The position numbers were made by a program, and so were the translations under genes. Shown here one piece after another: positions 8,655 through 20,715 of a DNA stretch of 64,000 bases. Origin of the DNA: DAITAZ01 sp036824045 (GTDB lineage Bacteria > Pseudomonadota > Gammaproteobacteria > Burkholderiales > Rhodocyclaceae). Within the stretch, counting starts at the first letter, position 1, and every line of letters begins with the position of its first letter. The DNA lies in the NCBI GenBank assembly GCA_036824045.1, contig DAITAZ010000005.1, positions 40,243-104,242 on the forward strand. The letters are read 5' to 3'. Under the pieces are notes generated by a model. That model did no database searches. It was not told the DNA's origin and was given only the letters and a program-made list of their open reading frames with translations.

Positions 8655-9419
8655 ATGCCCTGGAATCCGACCCAATATCTGGGCTTTGCCCACGAGCGCC
8701 TGCGTCCGGCGCTGGACCTGCTCGCCCGCGTCCCGGTCGAGGCGCCGACCACCGTGCTCGACCTGGGCTGCGGCGCCGGCAACGTCACCCGCCTGCTGGC
8801 GGAGCGCTGGCCCCAGGCCCGCGTCACCGGCATCGACAACTCGGCCGCCATGCTCGCCCGCGCCCGACAGGAAGCACCGGACATCGGCTGGGAGGAAGCG
8901 GACCTCGCCCACTGGCGCCCCACGGCGCACGTGGATGTGCTCTACTCCAACGCCGCCCTGCACTGGCTGGACGACCACGCCACCCTTTTCCCCCGCCTGG
9001 CGGCGGCGGTGAACCCCGGCGGGGTGCTGGCCATCCAGATGCCCAACAATTTTGCCGCCCCCAGCCACACCTGCTGCTTCGCCGCTGCCCAGGCGGGCCC
9101 CTGGCGAGACACCCTGGCTCCGCTGCTCCGTCCCGCCCCGCTGCTCTCCCCCGGCGATTACTACACCCTGCTCGCCCCGACGGCGCGGCGGGTGGACATC
9201 TGGGAAACCCGTTATCAGCATGCACTGAAAGGGGACAACCCGGTGGCCGACTGGACCCGGGGCTCCCTGCTGGTGCCCCTGCTGGAAGCACTCCCGCCGG
9301 ATGAGGCCGCCGCCTTCGAGGCGGATTACCGGAGCCGCATCGCCCGCGCCTACCCGCGCCTGCCGGACGGCACCACCTTGCTGCCCTTCAGCCGCCTGTT
9401 CATCGTCGCCCAGTACTGA
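8655..9419 (+). CDS. tam: Trans-aconitate 2-methyltransferase (Tam)
   Basis: Tam transfers a methyl group from S-adenosylmethionine to trans-aconitate, an inhibitory by-product formed spontaneously from cis-aconitate. The 254-residue product starts MPWNPTQYLGFAHERLRPA, the family-typical N-terminus, followed by the SAM motif VLDLGCGAGNVT at about 34-45, an acidic GIDNS loop and the NAALHWLDDH motif shared by Tam enzymes. GGAGGAG precedes the ATG at a good distance. The stop lies only 2 bases before the prpF start, so the two genes form an operon. PrpF-family enzymes interconvert aconitate isomers, which gives the pair a common substrate. Confidence 0.92.
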   Translation: MPWNPTQYLGFAHERLRPALDLLARVPVEAPTTVLDLGCGAGNVTRLLAERWPQARVTGIDNSAAMLARARQEAPDIGWEEADLAHWRPTAHVDVLYSNAALHWLDDHATLFPRLAAAVNPGGVLAIQMPNNFAAPSHTCCFAAAQAGPWRDTLAPLLRPAPLLSPGDYYTLLAPTARRVDIWETRYQHALKGDNPVADWTRGSLLVPLLEALPPDEAAAFEADYRSRIARAYPRLPDGTTLLPFSRLFIVAQY

Positions 9420-9421
9420 AC

Positions 9422-10584
9422 ATGACCATCCTGCGCATCCCCGCCAGCCTCATGCGTGGCGGCACCAGCAAGGGCGTGTTCTTTCTGGGCGCGGATCTTC
9501 CCGCAGATCCCGCCAGACGGGACGCGATCCTGCTGCGGGTGGTCGGCAGTCCGGACCCCTATGGCAAGCAGATTGACGGCCTGGGCGGCGCCACCTCCAG
9601 CACCAGCAAGGTGGTGATCATCAGCCCCGCCAGTCGCCCCGGCCACGACGTGGACTACCACTTTGGCGCCGTGGCCGTGGGCGAGCCCGTCATCGACTGG
9701 TCCGGCAATTGCGGCAACCTGAGCGCCGCCGTCGGCCCCTTTGCCATCCGCGCCGGCCTGGTGGCGGCCCCCGCCTCGGGCTTCGCAACGGTGCGCATCT
9801 GGCAGGCCAACATCGGCAAGACCATCCTCGCGCGGGTTCCCATGGCCAACGGCGCAGTACAGGAAGAAGGCGACTTCCGGCTGGACGGAGTGACTTTTCC
9901 CGCCGCCGAGATCCAGCTGGAGTTCCTCGACCCGGCGGGCGAAGAGGCGGACGCGCCCACCGTCGGCGGCCTCTTCCCCACCGGGCGCCTGCGAGACTGG
10001 CTGGCCGTTCCCGGCCACGCCGCCGTGGAAGCCACCCTCATCAACGCGGGCAACCCCACCATCTTCGTCCGTGCGGGGAATCTGGGCCTGACCGGCATTG
10101 AGCTGCAGCCCGCCGTCAACGGCGACAAGCCCTTGCTCGCCCGGTGCGAGCAACTGCGCGCCGCCGGTGCCGTGGCCATGGGGCTGGCCGCCACCCCGGA
10201 AGAAGCCACCCGGCTCCGCCCCCATACGCCCAAGCTCGCCTTCGTCGCGCCCCCTGCCACCTACGTGGCTGCGGACGGGCGAACAGTCCCCGCTGGCAGC
10301 ATCGGCCTCAATGCGCGCATCCTCTCCATGGGCGCCCTGCATCACGCCATGACGGGCACCGGGGCGGTCGCCATCGCTGCGGCGGCCGCCATCCCCGGCA
10401 CCCTGGTGCGCGAGGTCATGGGTCGTACGGCGTGGAACGGCGAAGTGGTCTTCGGGCACCCCTCGGGCACTCTGCGGGTGGGCGCCTCGGTCGCGGAAGC
10501 GGGACAACACTGGCGGGTGGCGAGCGTGCGCATGAGCCGCTCGGCCCGCTGCCTCATGGAAGGCTGGGTACGGGTACCGCAGGA

Positions 10585-10588
<4 letters not shown>
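9422..10588 (+). CDS. prpF: PrpF family aconitate/2-methylaconitate isomerase
   Basis: The 388-residue protein begins with PASLMRGGTSKGVFF and contains RVVGSPDPYGKQIDG, GGATSSTSKVVI and DWSGNCGNL, all diagnostic of PrpF. The cysteine in GNCGN is in the conserved active-site region of this diaminopimelate-epimerase-like fold. PrpF normally isomerises 2-methylaconitate in the AcnD-dependent methylcitrate cycle and can accept aconitate. No acnD, prpB or prpC is nearby; the partner is tam. A related activity such as 4-oxalomesaconate tautomerase is possible, but the motifs fit PrpF best. Its stop TAG overlaps the stop of the convergent kinase gene in a shared CTAG. Confidence 0.85.
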
Positions 10589-14729
<4,141 letters not shown>

Positions 14730-15019
14730 TGGCAGTTTCGGGTCTTCAAATGGCCGCGGCCGGTATCAGCTCTGCCGTTCCGTGCTCGTGGCGATCCGGG
14801 GCATTCCGGGTTCGACTGCTCGCATGTCATGGCTCCGTGACTCGCTAAACGGCACCCGCCACCGGAACTTGAGCGGCAGTACGCGCGCCTTGCGGCGCAG
14901 CATGCGCCGAAAAACACCCGTTTCACGCCGCCGTTTCCCGGTTTCGTCGCAGCCTGCTGGGCGCCATGGCAGACGCTCCCTAAGCTGGCCTCACTTGCGA
15001 TCACCACCGGGAGCCCACC
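14730..15019 (+). other. Divergent intergenic region between the hybrid kinase and the export operon
   Basis: This 290-base stretch separates the minus-strand kinase start from the plus-strand operon start, so promoters for both should lie here. I see no convincing -35/-10 pair. A hairpin with 6-bp arms CGGCGC/GCGCCG occurs at 14893-14909 and is followed by a run of A on the plus strand. No coding frame in the stretch looks real. Confidence 0.5.
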
Positions 15020-15694
15020 ATGAAGACCCACCGCCACACCCTTGCCCCAGCCCTGTGCCTCGCGCTCGCACTCGCCCTCGGGTCGGTGCCGGGCACCACC
15101 GCTGCCCACCCTCCGGCGCTGTCGGCCAGCGCCGCGACCGCACTGCAGCATTTCGCCAAAGCCCGGGCCGGGGAGAAGAACGCCATCGCTCCCGCCGTGG
15201 CCTCGTTCGCGGAACTGGCCGGCAAACACCCGGAACACCCCTTGTACCTGGCCTATCAGGGCTCCGCCATCGCCATGCAGGCCAAGGACGCACTGGCCCC
15301 CTGGAACAAGATCCGCTATGCCGAGCACGGCGCGGATCTGCTGGAAAAAGCCGTCGCCCTGCTCGGGCCGGAGCACGCCGCCCCGCTGTTGAGCGAGGCC
15401 CCCGAAGCGCTGGAAACCCGCCTGGTCGCCGCCAACACACTGTCCAGCCTGCCGGACATGTTCAACCGTCTGCCCGCCGCCAAACGCATCTCCGAAGCCC
15501 TGATCAAAGCGCCGGAGTTCGCCGCGGCGCCTGCCCCGTTCCGCGCCCAGGCCCTGGCCGTGGCTGCCCGCATCGCCGGCAAGGAAAAACGCGCGGCAGA
15601 CGAAGCCAGCCTGCTCAAGCAGGTGCTTGCCCTGGACGCCAACGGCGCCGCTGGTCAGGCCGCCAGCGCCCGCCTCAAGGAGCTGGGGCAATGA
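15020..15694 (+). CDS. Exported alpha-helical (TPR-like) protein, first gene of an export operon
   Basis: The 224-residue product has a clear signal peptide (MKTHRHTLAPA, hydrophobic core, TTAAH near residue 29). The mature part is almost entirely helical and alanine-rich, with tandem helix pairs reminiscent of TPR repeats, including PEHPLYLAYQGSA. I do not recognise a named family. It lies at the head of a tightly packed six-gene operon; its stop overlaps the ATPase start in an ATGA. The context suggests a periplasmic adaptor or scaffold for the ABC transporter encoded downstream. GGGAG precedes the ATG. Confidence 0.7.
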   Translation: MKTHRHTLAPALCLALALALGSVPGTTAAHPPALSASAATALQHFAKARAGEKNAIAPAVASFAELAGKHPEHPLYLAYQGSAIAMQAKDALAPWNKIRYAEHGADLLEKAVALLGPEHAAPLLSEAPEALETRLVAANTLSSLPDMFNRLPAAKRISEALIKAPEFAAAPAPFRAQALAVAARIAGKEKRAADEASLLKQVLALDANGAAGQAASARLKELGQ

Positions 15695-16404
15695 GCGCCT
15701 CCGCACGGCCGCCCGAAGGAAGCGCCACCCCGCTGATGGGCCTGGCGCGCGTGTCCAAGGCCTACCGCCAGGCCGCAGGGAGCGTGCAGGCGCTGCGCGA
15801 CGTCCAGCTCCTGCTCCACCCCGGAGAACTGGTGGCTGTCACCGGCCCCTCGGGCAGCGGCAAGAGCACCCTGCTCAACCTGTGCGGCCTCATCGACACC
15901 CCGGACGAAGGCGAGGTGGCCTTTGCCGGCCACCCCCTTGCCGGCCAGGACGAAACCTCCCGGGCCCTGCTGCGCCGCGCCCACATCGGTTTCGTGTTCC
16001 AGAACTTCAACCTGATCCCGGTGATGAGCGCCCGCGAGAACGTGGAGTATCCGCTGTTCCTGCTGGGCGTCCCGGCGGCGGAAAGCCGGACCCGGGCCGA
16101 GGCCATGCTGGCCCGGGTGGGTCTGGGGGATTTCACCCGGCAGCGCCCGGACCGGCTCTCCGGCGGGCAACGGCAACGGGTGGCCATCGCCCGCGCCGTC
16201 GTCAAATCGCCCCGGCTGGTAATCGCCGACGAGCCCACCGCGAGCCTGGACAGCATCAACGCCCGTCAGGTGGTGACGCTCATGCGCGAGTTGGCCCACG
16301 AGCACCGCACGGCCTTTCTCATCGCCACTCACGACGATCGCCTCACGCCCCACTGCGACCGGGTCCTGGCGCTGGCCGACGGCGTCATCCGCCCCCAGGG
16401 CTGA
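15691..16404 (+). CDS. LolD/MacB-type ABC transporter ATP-binding protein
   Basis: The 237-residue ATPase has Walker A GPSGSGKST, the Q-loop in FVFQNFNLIP, the signature LSGGQRQRVAIARA, Walker B LVIADEPTASLD and the H-loop ATHD. The NFNLIP segment and overall length place it with the LolD/MacB/FtsE group, whose members power extraction or extrusion of substrates from the inner membrane rather than classical import. The ATG overlaps the upstream stop (ATGA). Its cognate permease is the gene at 16916, separated from it by a small DUF2214 membrane protein gene. Confidence 0.93.
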   Translation: MSASARPPEGSATPLMGLARVSKAYRQAAGSVQALRDVQLLLHPGELVAVTGPSGSGKSTLLNLCGLIDTPDEGEVAFAGHPLAGQDETSRALLRRAHIGFVFQNFNLIPVMSARENVEYPLFLLGVPAAESRTRAEAMLARVGLGDFTRQRPDRLSGGQRQRVAIARAVVKSPRLVIADEPTASLDSINARQVVTLMRELAHEHRTAFLIATHDDRLTPHCDRVLALADGVIRPQG

Positions 16405-16450
16405 GCAGCCGCCCGCCCCGCCCACCGACACGCCCCACCGGAGCCCCCAC

Positions 16451-16903
16451 ATGGAAGCACTGTTCGCCTTGCTGCATCACCTGGCTGCCTTCGCACTCGT
16501 GGCCTGCCTGCTCACCGAGTGGAGCCTCCTGCGCACGCCCCCGGACGTGGCCCGCGCCCGCCAGTTGCTGGCGACGGATCTGGCCTACGGCCTGTGCGCC
16601 CTCCTGCTGCTGGCGTTCGGCGCTGCCCGCGTCCTGTGGTTCGGCAAGGGCCTGGACTACTACTTGGGCAACGCCTTCTTCCACGCCAAGCTGGGGGCGT
16701 TCCTGCTCATGGGCCTGCTCTCGGCCGCACCTACCCGGACTTTTCTGGGTTGGCGGGCAGCCCTGCGACGCCAGCAAGTTCCCGACGCGTCGCCCCGGGA
16801 GCTTGCCCGGCTGCGCGCAATTCTCCTGGCCGAACTGGCGCTCGTCCCACCCATTCTGCTCTGTGCCGTACTCATGGCACGGGGCCACGGCCTTCTTGAT
16901 TAA
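16451..16903 (+). CDS. DUF2214 family small membrane protein
   Basis: The 150-residue protein has four predicted membrane helices (about 5-25, 45-65, 80-98 and 125-145). The N-terminus (ALLHHLAAFALVACLLTEWSLL) and the internal GKGLDYYLGNAFFHAKLGAF segment match what I know of DUF2214 proteins, which have no assigned function. GGAG precedes the ATG. Its position between the ATPase and permease of one transporter suggests that it belongs to the same complex or affects its lipid or redox environment, but that is inference from position only. Confidence 0.8.
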   Translation: MEALFALLHHLAAFALVACLLTEWSLLRTPPDVARARQLLATDLAYGLCALLLLAFGAARVLWFGKGLDYYLGNAFFHAKLGAFLLMGLLSAAPTRTFLGWRAALRRQQVPDASPRELARLRAILLAELALVPPILLCAVLMARGHGLLD

Positions 16904-16915
16904 GGGAATACCACC

Positions 16916-18133
16916 ATGAAATGGCTGAAACTGGCGGCCCTCAACGCCCTGCGCAACCGGCGCCGCTCCCTGGTCACCATCGCCATCGCCGCCCTGGGTA
17001 CGGCGGCCATTTTGCTCGGCGGCGGTTTTGCCCTATTTACCTACGAGTCCCTGGCGGAAGCCAGCGCCCGCGACACCGGACATCTCATCGTCGCCCATCC
17101 GGGCTTCTTCGCGGACGAGGAAAAGGCGCCACTGGAACTGGGCGTGCCCCATCCGCAAGAGTTGGTCCGCCAGCTCCTGCGCGAACCAGCCGTGCGCACC
17201 GTGCTGCCCCGGCTGCAGTTCTCCGGTCTGGTCAGCAACGGGGACCGTTCGGAAATATTCGTCGGCAGCGGCGTGGACGCGGAGCGGGAATTCACTGTCA
17301 AGGGCCCATTCCTGCGGCGCGTGGCCGGGGAGCTGCTCGACAGTGCCGCCCCCCGCCCCCAAGTGGTGCTGGGCGATGCGCTCGCCAAGCGCCTGGGGGC
17401 CATGCCCGGCCAGTCCCTGACCCTGCTGGCCACCACCACCGGCGGCGCCCTCAACGCGCTGGATGTGGACGTGGCGGGGGTGGTCTCCAGCGGCATTCCG
17501 GACGTGGACAAGCGCCTGCTGCTCACCGCCCTGCCCACCGCCCAGCAGCTCCTGGCCACCGACCGGGTCAGCAGCCTCGGCGTGTATCTGCAGGAGATGG
17601 ATCAGGTGGCGGACACCCGGAACCGCCTGCAGCCCGCCCTGGCCGCGGCCGGCCTCGCCACCCGGTCCTGGCGGGAGGAAGCCGTGTTCTACGAGGGCGT
17701 GCGCAACCTCTACAACCGCATCTTCGGTTTCATTGGCGCGATTCTGGGGGTGATCGTGGCCTTCGCCATTGCCAACACACTGGCCATGTCGGTGATCGAG
17801 CGCACGCGGGAAATTGGCGCCCTGCGCGCCATGGGCACGCTGCCGGCGCAGATTACCCGGCTCTTCGCCCTCGAGGGCGCAACCCTGGCGGGGGTCGGCG
17901 TGGCCCTGGGCGCGGCGGTATCCGGCGCTCTTTCCCTGGCCCTGCTCCACGCGGAAATCCAGATGCCGCCGCCCCCGGGGCGCTCCACCGGCTACCCGCT
18001 GGTGGTGAGCGTCGACCCCGGGCTCTACGCAGCCACCGCCATCGGCCTCGTCCTGCTGTCCCTCGCCGTGGCCTGGCTGGTGAGCCGGCGCACGGCCCAT
18101 CAACCCATCGTGGAGGCCCTGACCCATGTTTGA
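16916..18133 (+). CDS. LolC/MacB/FtsX-type ABC transporter permease
   Basis: The 405-residue protein has one N-terminal membrane helix (about 18-42), a large periplasmic domain (about 45-270) and three C-terminal helices with the FtsX-type motif ERTREIGALRAMGT between the first two of them. This is the topology of LolC/E and MacB permeases, which use the periplasmic domain to hand substrate to another protein. It is a single gene, so a homodimer is expected. The next gene encodes a LolA-like carrier, which fits a Lol-style handover. The 3' end overlaps the LolA-like gene by 8 bases. Confidence 0.92.
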   Translation: MKWLKLAALNALRNRRRSLVTIAIAALGTAAILLGGGFALFTYESLAEASARDTGHLIVAHPGFFADEEKAPLELGVPHPQELVRQLLREPAVRTVLPRLQFSGLVSNGDRSEIFVGSGVDAEREFTVKGPFLRRVAGELLDSAAPRPQVVLGDALAKRLGAMPGQSLTLLATTTGGALNALDVDVAGVVSSGIPDVDKRLLLTALPTAQQLLATDRVSSLGVYLQEMDQVADTRNRLQPALAAAGLATRSWREEAVFYEGVRNLYNRIFGFIGAILGVIVAFAIANTLAMSVIERTREIGALRAMGTLPAQITRLFALEGATLAGVGVALGAAVSGALSLALLHAEIQMPPPPGRSTGYPLVVSVDPGLYAATAIGLVLLSLAVAWLVSRRTAHQPIVEALTHV

Positions 18134-18878
18134 GATCACGCTGCCAAAACGCTTCGCCGCCTGTGCCCTTTTTGTCCTGGCCACCCGCGTGTTCGCCGCC
18201 GAGCCCGACGTGCCGGCCCTGTTGCGGCAGGCCGACGCCTGGCGCCTGGCAGACAGCGCCGCTCAGGTGGAAACCCGGGTGCAAACCTACAAGGGAGACA
18301 CCTTGGAGAAGGAGAAGCGATACACGGTGCTGTTGCGGGGCAACACCCATTCCCTGGTGCTCTTTCGCGCGGCAGGCGAAGCGGGCCAGAAAGTGCTGAT
18401 GCTGGGCGAGGACTTCTGGATGCTGATGCCTACGAGCCAGCGCCCCATCCGCATCACCCCCATGCAGAAGTTGCTGGGCGAGGCTTCCACCGGAGACATT
18501 GCCACCCTGACCTGGTCAGGTGACTACACCGGCACCGTCCACCGCCAGGTGGAGGCGGACGGACAACCGGGCCTGGAGCTGGAACTGGCGGCCACCCGCA
18601 AGAGCCTTTCCTATCAGCGCATCCTGCTCACCGTGGCGGCCAGGGATGGCAAGCCGGTCCGGGCCGAGCTGTTCGCTGCCTCGGGGCGCAAGGTCAAGGA
18701 TGCGCGTTTCGGCTACGGCACCCTGGAAGGGAAGACAACCGTGACCAGCATGGTCCTCACCGACGAGATCCAGACCGGCCAACGCACCGTGGTCAGTTAT
18801 CTCAGCCGCAAACCGCGCAAGGTTCCGGACGAGTACTTCAACCCCCAGTTCCTGGTCCGCAACGAGGTCAACCCGTGA
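18126..18878 (+). CDS. LolA-like outer-membrane lipoprotein-sorting family protein
   Basis: The 250-residue product has a signal peptide (MFEITLPKRFAACALFVLA, cleavage near FAAE). The mature part begins with VPALLRQADAWRLADSAAQ and continues with beta strands of the LolA/LolB-like fold: VETRVQTYKG, RYTVLLRG, GEDFWMLMPTSQRPIRITP and LVRNEV at the end. This subgroup is annotated outer membrane lipoprotein-sorting protein but is distinct from the housekeeping LolA. Family members are often encoded beside ABC or MMPL exporters. It overlaps both neighbours (8 bases upstream, 4 bases downstream), so its synthesis is coupled to the permease and the outer-membrane protein. Confidence 0.88.
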   Translation: MFEITLPKRFAACALFVLATRVFAAEPDVPALLRQADAWRLADSAAQVETRVQTYKGDTLEKEKRYTVLLRGNTHSLVLFRAAGEAGQKVLMLGEDFWMLMPTSQRPIRITPMQKLLGEASTGDIATLTWSGDYTGTVHRQVEADGQPGLELELAATRKSLSYQRILLTVAARDGKPVRAELFAASGRKVKDARFGYGTLEGKTTVTSMVLTDEIQTGQRTVVSYLSRKPRKVPDEYFNPQFLVRNEVNP

Positions 18879-20098
18879 AAACGGCCGCAGCCGCCTGCGC
18901 AGCGCTCCTGCTGCTGCCCCCGGCCTGGGGTGGCGACCCGCCGGAAGCCGCGGCCACCTCCACCGGCAACTGGAGCGCAAGCCTGAGGCTCCAGGGCGCC
19001 CACCGCCAAGCCAACGATGCCAGCGCCTTTGCCCCGGCGGCCCGTTACACCGGCGCCGCGGCCGACGAGCATCAGGCCGCTCTGGAACTGCGGGGCCAGA
19101 CCGGCCCGCTGCGGGGCGTAGTCACCACCCGCGGGGAACGCCGGACGGCGCAGGACTGGGCGGGCCACTGGGTCGTCAACGAACTCGTGCTGGAATCAGC
19201 CCTGCCCGGCACGGCCGCCTATTACTCGGTCGGGAAGAAGATGCTGAGCTGGGACGTAGGCTACGCCTGGCGCCCCCTGGACGTACTGCAGCGGGAAGAC
19301 CGGCGCACGCTGGTGCCGGTCACGCTGGAGGGCATCCCCCAACTCAGCGTCGAATGGTTCGGGGCGGACAGCGCCGTGGCGCTCCTGCTCACCAATCCGG
19401 GCAAGGGCCGGGCCGCCCGGCCGCGGGACGACGCCGCGCTCACCCTGCGCGCCTTTCGCCGGGCGGCCGCTAGCGACCTTTACGGGCTCGCCCGCTGGTC
19501 GGAGCGCTACGGGGTGGAAACGGGCGGGGCCTTCTCTCACGTACTGGACGAGAGCCTCGAACTGCATGGCTCGGCCCTGTGGCAACAACGTTTCGAGCGC
19601 TGGCGCAATGCCGGAAACGGCGCCCCCTGGCAGGTGGACACCGCCCCGGCCGGCCACAAGCTCCTGCTGGGTGCCACGTGGACCAACGCTCGCCACACGT
19701 CGATCATCCTGGAGGCTTGGTACGACCGCAGCGGCCTCACCGCCGCCCAGTGGCGCAGCATCTCCGCCGACAGCCGGGCACTGGCGCTCCAGCCCTTGCC
19801 GGCCGAGGCCATTGCAGGGCTCAGCGCGCGGGGGGCGGAGGCATACCGGACCGAGACCAGCGCCCGCAGCCAGGTCTTCCTGCGGCTGAGCCAGAAACTG
19901 GGAGACGTGGAAATCGCGGCCGACCAGATGCGATCCCCCGCCGATGGCGGGCACGTGACCACCCTCGCTGCAACCTGGAGCCGCAATGCCTGGCGGCTCG
20001 ATGCCGGCCTGCGCCGCTTCGGCGGCCCTGGCGATTCCGCCTGGGGCAACGCTCCCAGCCGGCACATCTGGTTTGCGCAAGTCCAACTCGGCTTTTAA
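18875..20098 (+). CDS. Predicted outer-membrane beta-barrel protein
   Basis: The 407-residue product starts at a GTG that overlaps the preceding stop (GTGA), has a signal peptide cleaved near AWGG, and then alternates short strands with charged turns (WSASLRLQGAH, AALELRGQ, LRGVVTTRGERR). It ends in VQLGF, with the terminal phenylalanine typical of barrels assembled by the BAM machine. No named family is recognised. As last gene of the ABC/LolA-like operon it could be the outer-membrane receiver or exit point of the exported material. A strong hairpin follows it. Confidence 0.75.
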   Translation: MKTAAAACAALLLLPPAWGGDPPEAAATSTGNWSASLRLQGAHRQANDASAFAPAARYTGAAADEHQAALELRGQTGPLRGVVTTRGERRTAQDWAGHWVVNELVLESALPGTAAYYSVGKKMLSWDVGYAWRPLDVLQREDRRTLVPVTLEGIPQLSVEWFGADSAVALLLTNPGKGRAARPRDDAALTLRAFRRAAASDLYGLARWSERYGVETGGAFSHVLDESLELHGSALWQQRFERWRNAGNGAPWQVDTAPAGHKLLLGATWTNARHTSIILEAWYDRSGLTAAQWRSISADSRALALQPLPAEAIAGLSARGAEAYRTETSARSQVFLRLSQKLGDVEIAADQMRSPADGGHVTTLAATWSRNAWRLDAGLRRFGGPGDSAWGNAPSRHIWFAQVQLGF

Positions 20099-20131
20099 GC
20101 AAAGGGCTACACGCCCGGACCGTCAACGGCA

Positions 20132-20174
20132 CCGGGCTGGAGGACGCCGCGCAGCGCAGCATCCTCCAGCCCGG
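20132..20174 (+). terminator. Strong hairpin at the end of the export operon
   Basis: Perfect 13-bp arms, CCGGGCTGGAGGA and its complement, enclose a 17-base loop that is itself GC-rich. The hairpin starts 34 bases after the barrel-protein stop. It lacks a T tract, so it may work as an RNA end-stabiliser or a Rho-independent-like barrier between convergent genes rather than as a classical terminator. Confidence 0.55.
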
Positions 20175-20196
20175 AGGGAATTCTGGACTTACCCGC

Positions 20197-20376
20197 TCAG
20201 TTGTACCCGACGATAGCCACCGGCTTGATCTGACGGTCGGTCTGCGGGTCGTTGGCGGAATCCACAGCGTTGGGCGGCAGATTGGCCAAGGGCTGGCCCT
20301 CGTGGGTCTGCTCTTCCGGATGGGTGACGTCGCCTTTGACGAAATGAGGTTTCTGGTTCAGAAAGAAAGCTTGCAT
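20197..20376 (-). CDS. Small hydrophilic protein of unknown function (59 residues)
   Basis: The frame from the ATG at 20376 encodes MQAFFLNQKPHFVKG and continues with an acidic, Asn/Pro-rich tail ending VAIVGYN. CCAGGAGAC lies at a good distance before the ATG, and an AT-rich promoter-like stretch lies further upstream, both of which support a real gene. There is no signal peptide, membrane segment or cysteine, and I recognise no domain. It converges with the export operon and is followed on the other side by the pnt terminator region, so it appears to be a single-gene unit. Confidence 0.6.
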   Translation of the reverse strand: MQAFFLNQKPHFVKGDVTHPEEQTHEGQPLANLPPNAVDSANDPQTDRQIKPVAIVGYN

Positions 20377-20715
20377 TCGTGTCTCCTGGATATCGAATGA
20401 GGGAGTGAGCGTGCCGTTTTGCGGCTTGCCCGGTGCCCGGCCTCGGGGGCCCGGCAGAGGGTTGCAATTCACCAATACTACGTTACGTTTCCTTGTGTTA
20501 CGAGGAAGAATTCACGTTATTTGCTAAGACATCTCACATTTTTTGAAGTTCCGTGAAATGGTGTAGGAGATAACGGCTGCACACCCGCGGCGGCTGACAG
20601 GAATCTGCCGGGCGGCGCGCAATTAATCACAACAAAATGTAAGCGGGCCTCGGAAGGCAAAAAAAAAGCAGCACCGAAGTGCTGCCTTGTGCTGCGGCCA
20701 ACGGCCCCTGCAAGA
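20377..20715. other. AT-rich intergenic stretch
   Basis: These 339 bases hold no convincing gene. The part from about 20460 to 20660 is clearly richer in A and T than the surroundings and should contain the promoter of the small gene at 20197-20376 (a TAGTAT-like -10 near 20479 on the minus strand). The hexamer CGTAAC occurs twice in direct repeat on the minus strand near 20482-20503. The pnt terminator occupies 20659-20685. Confidence 0.5.
20659..20685 (-). terminator. Rho-independent terminator of the pnt operon
   Basis: On the minus strand a 7-bp stem GCAGCAC/GTGCTGC closes a stable TTCG tetraloop and is followed directly by nine T residues. It lies 31 bases after the pntB stop and is a textbook intrinsic terminator. 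Confidence 0.93.

Noticed and set aside
14893..14909. CGGCGC/GCGCCG hairpin upstream of the export operon as a terminator
   Set aside because: It is followed by A rather than T in the direction of the nearby operon and lies between divergent starts, so it has no transcript to end.
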